64,000 nucleotides of DNA, from contig NZ_UAQZ01000007.1 of NCBI RefSeq assembly GCF_900446215.1, positions 372,001 to 436,000 on the forward strand, read 5' to 3'. The notes under the pieces are model-generated. The model was not told where the DNA came from. It made no database searches and saw only the letters and a program-made list of their open reading frames with translations. Source of the DNA: Burkholderia cenocepacia. GTDB lineage: Bacteria; Pseudomonadota; Gammaproteobacteria; Burkholderiales; Burkholderiaceae. The translations under genes were made by a program, and so were the position numbers. Positions 20,183 to 31,700 of this stretch are shown in pieces; positions within the stretch are counted from its first letter, which is position 1; each line of letters starts with the position of its first letter.

Positions 20183-20932
20183 ATGAAGACCGTATTGATT
20201 ACCGGCTGTTCTTCCGGCTTCGGCCTCGAAATCGCGCGCCATTTCCTGGCCCGCGACTGGCGGGTCGTCGCGACGATGCGCAAGCCGGGCGACGACGTGC
20301 TGCCGCCGTCGGAGCGCTTGCGCGTGCTGCCGCTCGACGTGACGAACGCGGACAGCATTCGCACCGCGATCGAGGCCGCCGGCCCGATCGACGTGCTCGT
20401 CAACAACGCGGGCTTTGGTGCGGCCGCCCCGGCCGAGCTCACGCCGCTCGACACGGTGCGCGCGCTGTTCGACACCAACACGATCGGCACGATCGCGATG
20501 ACGCAGGCGGTGCTGCCGCAGTTTCGCGCGCGCGGCGCCGGCGTGGTCGTGAACGTCACGTCGAGCGTCACGCTGAAGGCATTGCCGCTCGTCAGCGCGT
20601 ACCGCGCGAGCAAGGCGGCGGTGAATGCGTTCACCGAATCGATGGCGGTCGAACTCGAGCCGTTCGGCGTGCGCGCGCATCTGGTGCTGCCGGGCCGCGC
20701 GCCCGACACGCGTTTCGCGGACAACGCGCGGGCCAACATGCACGGCTTCGACCACGAAGCGTATGCGGAATTCGTCGGCCAGGCCGTCGCGCGGATGCTC
20801 GATGCATCGGGGCCGATCACCCATGCGCAGGATGTTGCCGAAGCCGTGTGGCGCGCGGCGACCGATCCGTCGAGCCCGCTGCGGCTGCCGGCCGGCGCCG
20901 ACGCCGAAGCATGGGCGGCGCAAGCGGCGTGA
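20183..20932 (+). CDS. Short-chain dehydrogenase/reductase (SDR), classical type
   Basis: A 249-residue classical SDR. It has the TGxxxGxG cofactor motif as ITGCSSGFGLEIA, DVLVNNAGFG, the catalytic Ser in VNVTSSVTLKA, and YRASK for the Tyr/Lys pair. CAGGAG lies 7 bases before ATG 20183. It oxidises or reduces an unidentified hydroxyl/keto substrate with NAD(P)(H). It is divergent from an AraC regulator that probably controls it. Confidence 0.85.
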   Translation: MKTVLITGCSSGFGLEIARHFLARDWRVVATMRKPGDDVLPPSERLRVLPLDVTNADSIRTAIEAAGPIDVLVNNAGFGAAAPAELTPLDTVRALFDTNTIGTIAMTQAVLPQFRARGAGVVVNVTSSVTLKALPLVSAYRASKAAVNAFTESMAVELEPFGVRAHLVLPGRAPDTRFADNARANMHGFDHEAYAEFVGQAVARMLDASGPITHAQDVAEAVWRAATDPSSPLRLPAGADAEAWAAQAA

Positions 20933-20944
20933 TCGATCGGGAGT

Positions 20945-20977
20945 CCGTCGCACCGGCAGGTTGAGCCGGCGCGACGG
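20945..20977. terminator. Bidirectional terminator between SDR gene and dgdA
   Basis: A 13-bp stem (CCGTCGCACCGGC with GCCGGCGCGACGG, one mismatch) lies between two convergent genes. There is no T run on either strand. Confidence 0.55.
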
Positions 20978-21000
20978 CGCGCGTGAGGTGGGGGGGAGCG

Positions 21001-22398
<1,398 letters not shown>

Positions 22399-22406
22399 CT
22401 AATACC

Positions 22407-23264
22407 TTGGCGCTTTCGCTCGACATCGACCTGCTGCGCTCGTTCGTCGTGATCGCCGAGGTGCGCGCGCTGAGCCGCGCGGCCGCGCGCGTCGGCCGCA
22501 CGCAATCCGCGCTCAGCCAGCAGATGAAGCGGCTCGAGGAAGCGGTCGACCAGCCGTTGTTCCAGCGCACCGGCCGTGGCGTCGTGCTGACGCATCCGGG
22601 TGAGCGGCTGCTCGTGCACGCGCAGCGCATCCTGCGGCTGCACGACGAGGCGATGGCCGACCTGTGCGGCACGGGGCTGTCGGGGACGATCCGGTTCGGG
22701 TGCCCCGATGATTACGCCGAAGTGTGGCTGCCGTCGCTGCTGCGGCAGTTTTCGAGCCAGCATCCGCAGGCGATCGTCGAAGTCGTCTGCGGGCCGACGC
22801 CGCGGCTCGTCGAACACCTGGAGAAGCGCGCGGTCGATCTGGCGATGATTTCCGTGCCGGACGACGGCGCGACCGACGACGTCATTCGCCGCGAGCCGCT
22901 GGTCTGGATCGGTTATCCGGGGCTCGAACCCGCGCATTTCGATCCGTTGCCGCTCGCGCTGTCCGATCGCGACACGCTCGATCACCTCGCGGCCTGCGAC
23001 GCGTTGAATCGCGCCGGCCGCGACTACCGCGTCGCGTATGCGAGCAGCAGTCTTGCCGGGCTGATCGCGCTGGTGCGCTCGGGGCAGGCGTTCGCGGTGA
23101 TGACGCAGACGGCCGTGCCGGCCGACCTCGCGATCGTCCACGGCGATCCGCGCTTGCCGCCGTTGCCGGCGGTGGGCATTACGCTGAGGTTCGACCGGAA
23201 GCGGCCGTCGCATCTGACGGCAGCATTCGCCGAGCATATCCGGCAAACGCTGCCATTGCTTTGA
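22407..23264 (+). CDS. dgdR: LysR-family repressor of dgdA
   Basis: LysR regulator of 285 residues from TTG 22407, or 294 from ATG 22380. AGGAG at 22394-22398 is spaced 8 bases from the TTG, and the shorter form begins ALSLDIDLLRSFVVIAE like other LysR proteins, so I prefer it. The helix-turn-helix is at RAAARVGRTQSALSQQMKRL; the effector domain starts near GTIRFGCPDDYAEVW. Known family role: DgdR represses dgdA and responds to the enzyme's dialkylglycine substrates. Ends 12 bp from the convergent pchA. Confidence 0.9.
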   Translation: MALSLDIDLLRSFVVIAEVRALSRAAARVGRTQSALSQQMKRLEEAVDQPLFQRTGRGVVLTHPGERLLVHAQRILRLHDEAMADLCGTGLSGTIRFGCPDDYAEVWLPSLLRQFSSQHPQAIVEVVCGPTPRLVEHLEKRAVDLAMISVPDDGATDDVIRREPLVWIGYPGLEPAHFDPLPLALSDRDTLDHLAACDALNRAGRDYRVAYASSSLAGLIALVRSGQAFAVMTQTAVPADLAIVHGDPRLPPLPAVGITLRFDRKRPSHLTAAFAEHIRQTLPLL

Positions 23265-23276
23265 TCGTCGACGCGA

Positions 23277-24710
23277 TCAGTCGACCATCGACGAAGCCGA
23301 CGCCTGCGTGCGGCCCGGACGCTCCGCCGCCGCCTCGCGCACGCGGATCGCCGCCCGCATGCCGGACAGCTTAAGTTCGGTTTCCTGATATTCGTTGACC
23401 GGCTCGGAATCGGCGACGATGCCGCAGCCCGCGAACAGCCGGCACGCGCCGCCCGCGATCAGCGCCGAACGCAGCGCGACGATGAAATCGCCGTTGCCGT
23501 GCGCGTCGATCCAGCCGATCGGCGCCGCATACCAGCCGCGATCGAAGCCTTCGTGTGCACGGATATGGTCGAGCGCCGGCGCGCGCGGATGGCCGGCGAC
23601 CGCCGGCGTCGGGTGCAGCGCCGCGACGACCTGCAACAGCGTCGCCTCCGCATTCAGCGTCGCGCGAATCGGCGTGCTCAGGTGCTGAAGCTTCGGCAAG
23701 CGGTGCAGCGACGGTTGATCGGGCACGTCGAGCTCACGCGACAGCGGCGCGAGCGCGGCACGGATGGCGTCGACGACGAGCGCATGCTCGAGCCGTTCCT
23801 TCGCGGACGCCATGAGCGCGGCGCCGAGTGCGCGATCGTCGTCGGGCGTGGCGCCGCGCCGGATCGTACCGGCCAGCGCATGCGTGCGCACGTCGCCGGC
23901 CGCGACACGCGCGAGCCGTTCCGGCGTCGCGCCGACGAAGCACGCCCCGTCGCGACGGACCGCGAACAGGTGCGCATGCGCGTCGCGCCGTCGCAACCGG
24001 CGCAGCAGCGGCGCGATCGCGACGGGCCGTGCGTACTGTTCGAGCACGTCGCGGGCGAGCACGACCTTGCCGAACGCGCCGTCGTGGATCGCATCCACCG
24101 CACGGCGGACTTCGTGCTGCCATTCGCTGGCCTGCAGCGCCTGCGTGTGCAGCAGTTGCGGCGCGTCGTCTTCCGCGGCCGGCGCAAGCGCGCCGAGCGA
24201 CTCGATCCGCGCGAGGCACGCATGCGCGAGCGCGGCCGGATCGTCGTGAGCGGCGACGACCTGCTGGCAGACGGCCCAGTGCGCATCGCCTTCGCGCACG
24301 ATCAGCAGCTTCGCCAGCATCATGCTCGCATCGGGAAACGATGCCCAGTGCGCGCTGCGCGGGCCTTGCGCATCGAACCGGAAGCCGCCGACCAGCCGCG
24401 GCGGCTGCGGGCCTGCCGTGACCGCGTCGCGCACGAGGGCGCGCCAACGCGCATCGATCTGCGCAAAGCGCGTGTCCCCGGTGGCGCTCAGTTCGGCCGC
24501 GCAGTCCCAGCCGTAGAGCGTGACGGACGCATCGCCGGCTTCGTGGAAGCACCACGGCGTCGCGCCGTCGTCCCACGCGGCGATCAGGTCGCAGAAGTCG
24601 AGCGGGCGCAGCGGCACCGAGACCGACGCGAGCGTCGGCGTGCCGGTGGCGGCGGCGCGGCGGGCCGCACGCGCGAACGTGTCGTGCAGCAGCGGAAGGC
24701 CGGCGTTCAT
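23277..24710 (-). CDS. pchA: Isochorismate synthase (salicylate branch of pyochelin)
   Basis: A 477-residue chorismate-utilising enzyme. The C-terminal catalytic half carries GKVVLARDVLE, FVGATPERLARV, LAGTIRRGATPDDD, LHPTPAVAGHPR and FAGCGIVADSEP, all typical of isochorismate synthases. It converts chorismate to isochorismate for PchB. I start at the ATG ending at 24710, which overlaps the pchB stop (ATGA); the longer frame to 24761 lies inside pchB. Last gene of pchDCBA and under Fur/PchR control with it. Confidence 0.93.
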   Translation of the reverse strand: MNAGLPLLHDTFARAARRAAATGTPTLASVSVPLRPLDFCDLIAAWDDGATPWCFHEAGDASVTLYGWDCAAELSATGDTRFAQIDARWRALVRDAVTAGPQPPRLVGGFRFDAQGPRSAHWASFPDASMMLAKLLIVREGDAHWAVCQQVVAAHDDPAALAHACLARIESLGALAPAAEDDAPQLLHTQALQASEWQHEVRRAVDAIHDGAFGKVVLARDVLEQYARPVAIAPLLRRLRRRDAHAHLFAVRRDGACFVGATPERLARVAAGDVRTHALAGTIRRGATPDDDRALGAALMASAKERLEHALVVDAIRAALAPLSRELDVPDQPSLHRLPKLQHLSTPIRATLNAEATLLQVVAALHPTPAVAGHPRAPALDHIRAHEGFDRGWYAAPIGWIDAHGNGDFIVALRSALIAGGACRLFAGCGIVADSEPVNEYQETELKLSGMRAAIRVREAAAERPGRTQASASSMVD

Positions 24711-25012
24711 GCGAGCCCCCGCTGTTGTCGCCAGTATTGCGTTTGCTGCGCGATGTACCACGCGATGAGCTGGGCGAACAGCGTCTCGACGTAGTCGGCG
24801 TCGAGGCCGGCCTGCTCGGCCCAGCGGCGCCGGTCGGGCAGCATCGCGGCCACCCGTTCCGGCGCGGCGATGCTCGCTTCGTCCGGCTTGAAGCGCGACG
24901 CGGCTTTCACGTACTGCATGCGCCGGCCGAGCGCGTCGATGATGTCGGCGTCCAGACGATCGATGGCTTCGCGAATGTCGGGCAGCCCCGTGCAGGCGTC
25001 CGGTGTTTTCAT
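24707..25012 (-). CDS. pchB: Isochorismate pyruvate lyase
   Basis: A 101-residue AroQ-fold protein, the same length as the Pseudomonas enzyme. It shows DIREAIDRLDADIIDALGRR, then YVKAASRFK and a C-terminal FAQLIAWYIAQQTQYWR helix. It eliminates pyruvate from isochorismate to give salicylate. Both ends overlap neighbours by ATGA (pchC upstream, pchA downstream), so translation is coupled. Confidence 0.93.
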   Translation of the reverse strand: MKTPDACTGLPDIREAIDRLDADIIDALGRRMQYVKAASRFKPDEASIAAPERVAAMLPDRRRWAEQAGLDADYVETLFAQLIAWYIAQQTQYWRQQRGLA

Positions 25013-25782
25013 GTGTACTCCTTTCCGTAACGAAGGGATTGGTCGATCCGTTCGACCAGATGTGCGATCACCGCCGGGTATTGGTGTCGCAGGTAGAAGT
25101 GGTCGCCGTTGAACGTCTCGACGCGGATCGGGCGCGCCGCGACGTCCTGCCACGCATGCGCCTCGTCGCTGTCGAGCTCGGTATCGGCGAGCGGCAGCAT
25201 CACGCCGAGCGGCGCATCGATGCGCGGCGGCCGCTCGCGCCGATACGTTTCGATCGCGCGGTAGTCGTGGCGGATCATCGGCAGGTAGATCGCGCGCATT
25301 TCCGGATCGGCGAGCAGCGCGGCGTGATCGCCGGACAGCCGGGCGACGTCGCCGACGAGCGCGTCGTCGGATTGCAGGTGCAGATCCGATGCGCGCTGGC
25401 GATGCGGCGGCGGCAGTGCGGACACCGCCACGTAAAGCGGCGCGGCGCCGCGCGCCTCGAGCCGTACCGCGACCTCGTACGCGAGCGCCGCGCCGAGGCT
25501 GTGCCCGAACAGCACGAGCGGCGCGTGCGCATAGCGTTGCAGCGCGTCGGCGGCGGGGCCGGCGAGCGCTTCGATCGAGGGCAGGCACGGCTCGCCGAAG
25601 CGTTCCTCGCGGCCCGGATACTGCAGCGCGAGCAGATCGACGTCCCACGGCAGCGCACGGCTCCAGCCGCGAAAGAAATTCGCGGTGCCGCCCGCGTGCG
25701 GGAAGCAGACGAGCTGCGCACGCGGGCACGGCGACAGCCGTAACTCGCGAATCCAGTTCGAATCGGTCGGGTGCGCGCTCAT
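25009..25782 (-). CDS. pchC: Type II (editing) thioesterase
   Basis: A 257-residue alpha/beta hydrolase. It has the opening LVCFPHAGGTANFFRGW, nucleophile Ser in LFGHSLGAALAYE (about S95), and catalytic His in NGDHFYLRHQ. It removes wrong or stalled acyl groups from PchE/PchF carrier domains. ATGA overlap with pchD and pchB. Confidence 0.92.
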   Translation of the reverse strand: MSAHPTDSNWIRELRLSPCPRAQLVCFPHAGGTANFFRGWSRALPWDVDLLALQYPGREERFGEPCLPSIEALAGPAADALQRYAHAPLVLFGHSLGAALAYEVAVRLEARGAAPLYVAVSALPPPHRQRASDLHLQSDDALVGDVARLSGDHAALLADPEMRAIYLPMIRHDYRAIETYRRERPPRIDAPLGVMLPLADTELDSDEAHAWQDVAARPIRVETFNGDHFYLRHQYPAVIAHLVERIDQSLRYGKEYT

Positions 25783-27428
25783 GCGGCCGCCTGCAACTGG
25801 CGGCGCAACAGGTCGCGCAGCGATTTCTTGCTGGTCTTGCCGATGCCGGTTTCGGGAAAGCGCGGCATGAATTCGATGCGGTCGGGGATCTTGAACGCCG
25901 CGAGCCCGCAGTCGCGCAGGTAGCGTTTCAGCACGAGTCGGGACGGGGCAGGCGCGCGCGCGACGACGAACGCGCAGGTCCGTTCGCCGAGCATCGGATC
26001 GGGCATCGCGACGACCGCCGCGTCGTGCACCTGCGGATGCGCGAGCAGCAGGTTTTCCACTTCCTCGGCCGAGACTTTCTCGCCGCCGCGGTTGATCTGG
26101 TCCTTGTCGCGGCCTTCGACGACCAGGTCGCCGTCCGCGGTGCGCCGCACGCGGTCGCCGCTGCGATAGAAGCCATCGGCCGTGAATGCCGTCGCGTCGT
26201 GCGCCGCGAGCCGGTAGTAGCCGCGGATCGTGTACGGGCCGCGTACCTGCAGTTCGCCGATCTCGCCGGGCGCGACCGGTGCGCCGGTTGCGTCGACGAT
26301 GCGCACTTCGTCGCCGTCCGAGACCGGGCGGCCCTGCGTGTGCGCGATCCGTTCGGGCGCGTCGTCGAGCCGCGTGCAGCAGATCAGCCCTTCGGCCATG
26401 CCGAACACCTGCTGCAACCGGCAGCCGAGCACGGGCGTCACGCGTTCGGCCGCGTGGTCCATCAGCCGCGCGCCGCCGACCTGCAGCACGCGCAGGCTCG
26501 ACAGGTCGGCCTGCCGTTGCGGCTGCTCGTCGAGCCACAGCAGCGCGAGCGGCGGCACGAGCGCGGTATGCGTGACACGTTCCTGCGCAATCAGCGCGAA
26601 GCTCTGGTCGGGCTCGGGCCGCGCGGTCGTCACCACCCGGCCGCCCGCGAGCAATGCGCCGATCGTGCCGGGGCAGCACAGCGTGAAGTTGTGCGCCATC
26701 GGCAGCGCGGCCAGATAGACGGTGTCGACATCGAACCCGCTCGCGGCGCTGCACGCGCGCACGTTGTACAGGTATTCGCGATGGCGGCGCGGAATCAGCT
26801 TCGGCGTGCCGGTCGTGCCGCCTGACAACTGGAAGCACGCGATATCGTCGGCGCGCGCCGCGCAGTCGAGCACGGGCGCCGCGTCGTACAGCGCGTCGAA
26901 CGACGTGAATGCGTGGTCGTCGCCGGCCATCACGATGTGCTCGAGCGTTGGGCACTCGGCCTGCAAGGCGGCCGCGAGCGGCCGGCAGTCGAAATCGCCG
27001 AGCTGCGACGCGCCGAGATAAGCGCGCGCGCCGGCGAAGCGGCAGAACGCGCCGATCTCGTAGTGACGGTGCGCGGGCAGCGCGAGCACCGGCCGCACGC
27101 CGAGCTGGAACAGCGCGAAGCACGTCTCGATGAAGCGCGCGCCGTTCGGCAACTGGACGACGACCGCGTCGCCGCGTACCAGGCCGAGGCGCGCGAGGCC
27201 GCCCGCGAGGCGGCGAATGCGCGCGAGCAGATCGCGATAGCACAGCCGCAGCGCGCCGTCGACGACGGCGAGCGCGTCGGGATGGCGCTGCGCGCAGGCA
27301 TCGAGCGCGTCGAAGAACGTCGTGTCCTGCCAGTAGCCGGCGTCACGATAGCGGCGCGCGAAGTCGTCGGGCCAGTCGGGCGCGTCGGCCGGCACGGCCG
27401 CCGCCAGGGAGGAAGGGGAGGATTGCAT
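25779..27428 (-). CDS. pchD: Salicylate-AMP ligase
   Basis: A 549-residue stand-alone adenylation enzyme. It has ATP-binding FQLSGGTTGTPKLIPRRH near 185-200, GMAEGLICCTRLDD, GEIGELQVRGPYTIRGYYR, and the catalytic Lys region GIGKTSKKSLRDLLRR at the C-terminus. It activates salicylate and loads it on the aryl carrier domain of PchE. First gene of the leftward pchDCBA operon; a Fur-like site lies about 40-60 bp upstream. Confidence 0.93.
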   Translation of the reverse strand: MQSSPSSLAAAVPADAPDWPDDFARRYRDAGYWQDTTFFDALDACAQRHPDALAVVDGALRLCYRDLLARIRRLAGGLARLGLVRGDAVVVQLPNGARFIETCFALFQLGVRPVLALPAHRHYEIGAFCRFAGARAYLGASQLGDFDCRPLAAALQAECPTLEHIVMAGDDHAFTSFDALYDAAPVLDCAARADDIACFQLSGGTTGTPKLIPRRHREYLYNVRACSAASGFDVDTVYLAALPMAHNFTLCCPGTIGALLAGGRVVTTARPEPDQSFALIAQERVTHTALVPPLALLWLDEQPQRQADLSSLRVLQVGGARLMDHAAERVTPVLGCRLQQVFGMAEGLICCTRLDDAPERIAHTQGRPVSDGDEVRIVDATGAPVAPGEIGELQVRGPYTIRGYYRLAAHDATAFTADGFYRSGDRVRRTADGDLVVEGRDKDQINRGGEKVSAEEVENLLLAHPQVHDAAVVAMPDPMLGERTCAFVVARAPAPSRLVLKRYLRDCGLAAFKIPDRIEFMPRFPETGIGKTSKKSLRDLLRRQLQAAA

Positions 27429-27466
27429 GCGCTGACCTTGGGTTCCGGCAAGTTGTCAGAAAATGT

Positions 27467-27487
27467 AAATGAGAGGTATTATCATTT
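27467..27487. promoter_or_regulatory. Fur-box-like palindrome before pchD (divergent from pchR)
   Basis: AAATGA and TCATTT arms separated by nine bases, in a locally AT-rich stretch of an otherwise GC-rich region, 39 bp before pchD. It is the weakest of the three Fur-like sites in this locus, and a PchR half-site may overlap it. Confidence 0.55.
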
Positions 27488-27645
27488 GTAACAGGTGCTG
27501 CGATAGCGCCGTTTCTTTCGATATCGCGGCAATTTCGTTCGATCGGGCGCCGGTCGCGCGGCACCCGCCCGGCCCGGCCGGACAATCGGCCGGTTGCCGC
27601 CGGCGCGCGCCGGTCCGCGCGTGCCGCCTAACCAACGGACCTCCG

Positions 27646-28587
27646 ATGAGATCGACCTCCTTCGCTTCGTCACGACGTCACCCGCCGGTGCTCGTGCCCG
27701 GCAATCATCCGGGTGTGGTGCACATCGACACGGGCATGAAACTCATGAGCGGCACGCTGTGCTCGGATAGCCGTGACTGGTACGAGGAGCCGCTCGAAAA
27801 AGGGCTGAAGCTCGTCCTCGTGCAGAGCGGGCAGTTGCGCTGCCGCGTGCCGGGCCAGCCCGAGCAATGCATCAAGGGGCCGGGCCTGTGCGTGATCGCC
27901 AACGACGGCGAATTCACGACCCACCAGATCTACGACCGCGACGTGCCGCTGCGCTACACGATCGTGCAGCTCGGCCTCGACGCGCTCGACCGCAACCTGA
28001 GCCTGCTGCCGGAGAAGATGCTCGCGCCGACGGGCGGCGATCCGCGCATCGTCAGTTGCCCGGCGTCGAAGGCGCTGCAGGCGCTCGCCGTGCAGATCGC
28101 CACCTGCCCGTTCGAGGGTGCGGTGCGCGAGTACTACCTGAAGGCGAAGGCGTTCGAGCTGACCGCGCTGAGCGCGCAGTTGCTGGCCACGCAGCGGCAG
28201 TCCGCGCCGGCCGACGTGCGGGTCACGTCGTCGGATGTCGAGCGCGTGTATGCGGCGAGCGACATCCTGACGCGCGAGCTCCAGCACCCGCCGACGCTCG
28301 ATGCGCTCGCGGGCCGCGTCGGGATGAATTCGCGCAAGCTGACGGCCGGCTTCCGCAAGGTGTTCGGCACGAGCGTGTACGCGTATCTGCAGGAATACCG
28401 GCTGCGGACCGCGCACGCGATGCTGTGCGCGGAGGATGCGAACGTGTCGACCGTCGCGTACCGCGTCGGCTACAGCCCCGCGCATTTTTCGATTGCGTTC
28501 CGCAAGCGCTACGGCATTTCGCCGAGCGATATTCGCGTGTCGCCCAACGCAATGGATCCCGAGGAATTGACGGGCGCGGCGATCTAA
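27646..28587 (+). CDS. pchR: AraC-family regulator of pyochelin genes
   Basis: A 313-residue AraC protein from ATG 27646; a longer frame from 27469 would run through the promoter region, so I reject it. The N-terminal ligand region includes LIVLVQSGQLRCRVPG-type cupin strands; the C-terminal HTH pair runs LQHPPTLDALAGRVGMNSRK to VGYSPAHFSIAFRKRYGISP. By family knowledge PchR with ferripyochelin activates pch and fpt genes. It stands between the two biosynthetic operons. Confidence 0.9.
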   Translation: MRSTSFASSRRHPPVLVPGNHPGVVHIDTGMKLMSGTLCSDSRDWYEEPLEKGLKLVLVQSGQLRCRVPGQPEQCIKGPGLCVIANDGEFTTHQIYDRDVPLRYTIVQLGLDALDRNLSLLPEKMLAPTGGDPRIVSCPASKALQALAVQIATCPFEGAVREYYLKAKAFELTALSAQLLATQRQSAPADVRVTSSDVERVYAASDILTRELQHPPTLDALAGRVGMNSRKLTAGFRKVFGTSVYAYLQEYRLRTAHAMLCAEDANVSTVAYRVGYSPAHFSIAFRKRYGISPSDIRVSPNAMDPEELTGAAI

Positions 28588-28634
28588 AACAACTGACCGG
28601 CCGCCTAAAGGAATCGACCGGGCTCATGGGTGTT

Positions 28635-28653
28635 AATGAGATAGATTCTCATT
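28635..28653 (+). promoter_or_regulatory. Fur box before pchE
   Basis: AATGAGATAGATTCTCATT is an almost perfect 19-bp palindrome of the Fur type, 57 bp before pchE. It predicts iron repression of pchEFGHI. Confidence 0.8.
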
Positions 28654-28710
28654 CACAGGTGGCCGCCGCCGCGCGGACCCGCCGTCGAACGACCCATACA
28701 AGGCGTGCCC

Positions 28711-31700
28711 ATGAGCCAGACCGTTGTCGATTCCACTACCGACCATTCCGATCCTTCCTGTTGTTCTCCCACTGACTGTCGCGCGCGGCTCGTTGCGCTG
28801 ATCGCCGAGCTGCTCGACGAAGCCGTCGACGAGATCGCGTCGCTCGACGATGACGAGGACCTGCTGAGCTGCGGCCTCGATTCGATCCGGTTGATGTATC
28901 TGCAGACGCGCTTGAACCGGCTCGGTCATGCGCTGACGTTCGACGCGCTCGCGCGTACGCCGACGCTCGGCGCGTGGACCGCGTTGCTCGCGACTGCGCC
29001 GCGTATCGCGCGGGCGGAAGCCGTCGTCGCGGCCGAAGCCGTCGACGTGCACGCGCCGTTCGAGTTGTCCGCGGTGCAGCAGGCGTACTGGCTCGGCCGC
29101 GGCGACGGCGAGGTGCTCGGCAACGTGAGTTGCCACGCGTTTCTCGAATTCCGCAGCCGCGCGATCGATCCGGTTCGGCTGGACACCGCGTGCCGGCGCG
29201 TGCGCGAGCGTCATCCGATGCTGCGCGCGCGCTTCGACGGCGGCCGCCAGCAGATCGTCGCGGCGCCGGACGCGCCGGTGTTCGCGCACGCGGACTGGCG
29301 CGACCGGACGGCGGCCGAAGCGGAAGCCGAATGGGCGTCGCTGCGCGCATTCCACTCGCACGAATGTCTCGACGTCGAGCACGCGCAAGTGTTCATGATG
29401 GGGCTGGTGCAGATGCCCGGCGGCGAGGATCGCGTGTGGCTGAGCGTCGACCTGCTCGCGGCCGACGTGGACAGCGTGCGGCTGCTGATGCAGGAGATCG
29501 GCGTCGCCTATGCCGAGCCGTCGGCGCTGCCGGCTGCGCCGTCGACGTGGTTCCCGGCCTGGCTCGCGCGTCGCGCGGCCGATACGCGCGATGCGCGGGC
29601 CGCGGCGCGCGACGCATGGCAGGCGCGGCTCGCGACGCTGCCGGAAGGGCCGGCGCTGCCGCTCGCCCGTGCGCCGGAAACGATCCGTGCGCCGCGTTTC
29701 AGCCGCGTCGCGCATACGCTGAGCACGGACGAGTTGACGCGCCTGCAGGCGCGGGCCGCGCAGCATGGCGTCACGTTGTCGTCGGTGTTCGGTGCGGCAT
29801 TCGCGGCGGTGCTCGCGCGCTGGAGCGGCCGGCAGGCGTTCCTGCTCAACGTGCCGCTGTTCGACCGGCACGGCGATGCGCCCGATCTGGGCCGCGTGAT
29901 CGCCGATTTCACGACGCTGTTGCTCGTCGAATGCGACGTGCACGCCGATGCTAGCGCGGCCGACACGGTGCGCGCGTTCCAGCAGCGGCTGCACGGTGCG
30001 ATCGCGCAGGCCGCGTATCCGGCGCTCGACGTGCTGCGCGATGCGCGTCGGCAGGGCACGCCGCGCGCGGCGCCGGTCGTGTTCTCGTGCAATCTCGGCG
30101 ACGAGCCGTTCGTGCCCGCTGCGTTCGCGCAGGTGTTCGGCGATCTGCACGACATGATTTCGCAGACGCCGCAGGTATGGCTCGATCATCAGCTCTATCG
30201 CGTGCCGGGCGGCGCGCTGCTTGCGTGGGACAGCGTCGACGGCCTGTTCCCGGACGGGATGATCGACGCGATGTTCGGCGCGTATGTCGCGTTCGTGCAG
30301 GCGCTGTGCGATCGCGACTGGCGGCTGCCGATCGCGGTCGAGTTGCCGTCCGCGCAGCGGCGCGTGCGCGATGCGCTCAACGCGTTGCCGGCCCCCGGCC
30401 GTGCACGCACGCTGCATCACGATTTCTTCGCGCTGGCCGCACGCGAGCCGGCCGCCGTCGCCGTGCGATGCGGCGATCGCGCGGTGACGCGCGGCGAACT
30501 GGCCGCGCAGGCGCTCGCGATCGCGGGCGGGTTGCGCGCGGCCGGGATCGGGCACGGCGATGCCGTCGAGATCAGCCTGCCGCGCGGGCCCGAGCAGGTC
30601 GCGGCCGTATTCGGCGTGCTGGCGGCCGGCGCGTGCTACGTGCCGCTCGACATCGCGCAGCCGGTCGCGCGCAAGGCGCTGATCGAGCGCGCGGCGGGCG
30701 TGAAGGCCGCGATCGTCGACACCGCCTGCGCGGACGGGCCGCTGCCGCATGTCGGCATCGCCGCGCTGCTGCGGCATGTGCCGCTGGCCGCGCCGCTCGA
30801 GGTCGCGCCGCGGGCGACGGCTTACGTGATCTATACGTCCGGTTCGACGGGCGTGCCGAAGGGCGTCGAGATGACGCACGCGGCGGCCGTCAACACGATC
30901 GATGCGATCGATGCGCTGCTCGGCGTGCGCGCGGACGACCGGCTGCTGGCGGTGTCGGCGCTCGATTTCGATCTGTCGGTGTACGACCTGTTCGGCGCGC
31001 TGGGCGCCGGTGCGCAGCTCGTGCTGCCGACGCAGGACGAAGCGCGCGATGCGGCACGCTGGATCGAACTGATCGCGCAGCACCGCGTGACGCTGTGGAA
31101 CTCGGCGCCCGCGCTGCTGGAAATGGCGCTGGCCGTGCCGGCGGCGCGCGACGCGTGCCGCAGCGTGCGCGCGGCGCTGCTGTCCGGCGACTGGATCGCG
31201 CTCGACCTGCCGGCGCGCCTGCGCGAGCGCTGCGGCGACGCCTGTGCGTTCCACGCGCTCGGCGGCGCGACCGAGGCCGGCATCTGGTCGAACGTGCAGA
31301 CGGTGCGCGACGTGCCGCCGCACTGGCGTTCGATTCCGTACGGCCGGCCGTTGCCGGGGCAGGCGTATCGCGTCGTCGATGGCGACGGACGCGATGTGCC
31401 CGATTACGTGCCGGGCGAATTGCTGATCGGTGGCGACAGTCTCGCGCGCGGCTACCGGAGCGATCCCGAGCTGACCGCGCAGCGTTTCGTGCAGCACGCG
31501 TCGGGCCGCTGGTATCGCACCGGCGACCGCGGCCGCTACTGGCCGGACGGGACGCTCGAATTCCTCGGCCGCGAGGATCGACAGGTGAAGGTGCGCGGGC
31601 ACCGGATCGAACTCGGCGAGATCGAGGCGGCGCTCGCCGCGCATCCGTTGATCGACGGCGCATGTGCGAGCGTCGTCCACGGCGAGGCCGCGCGCATCGT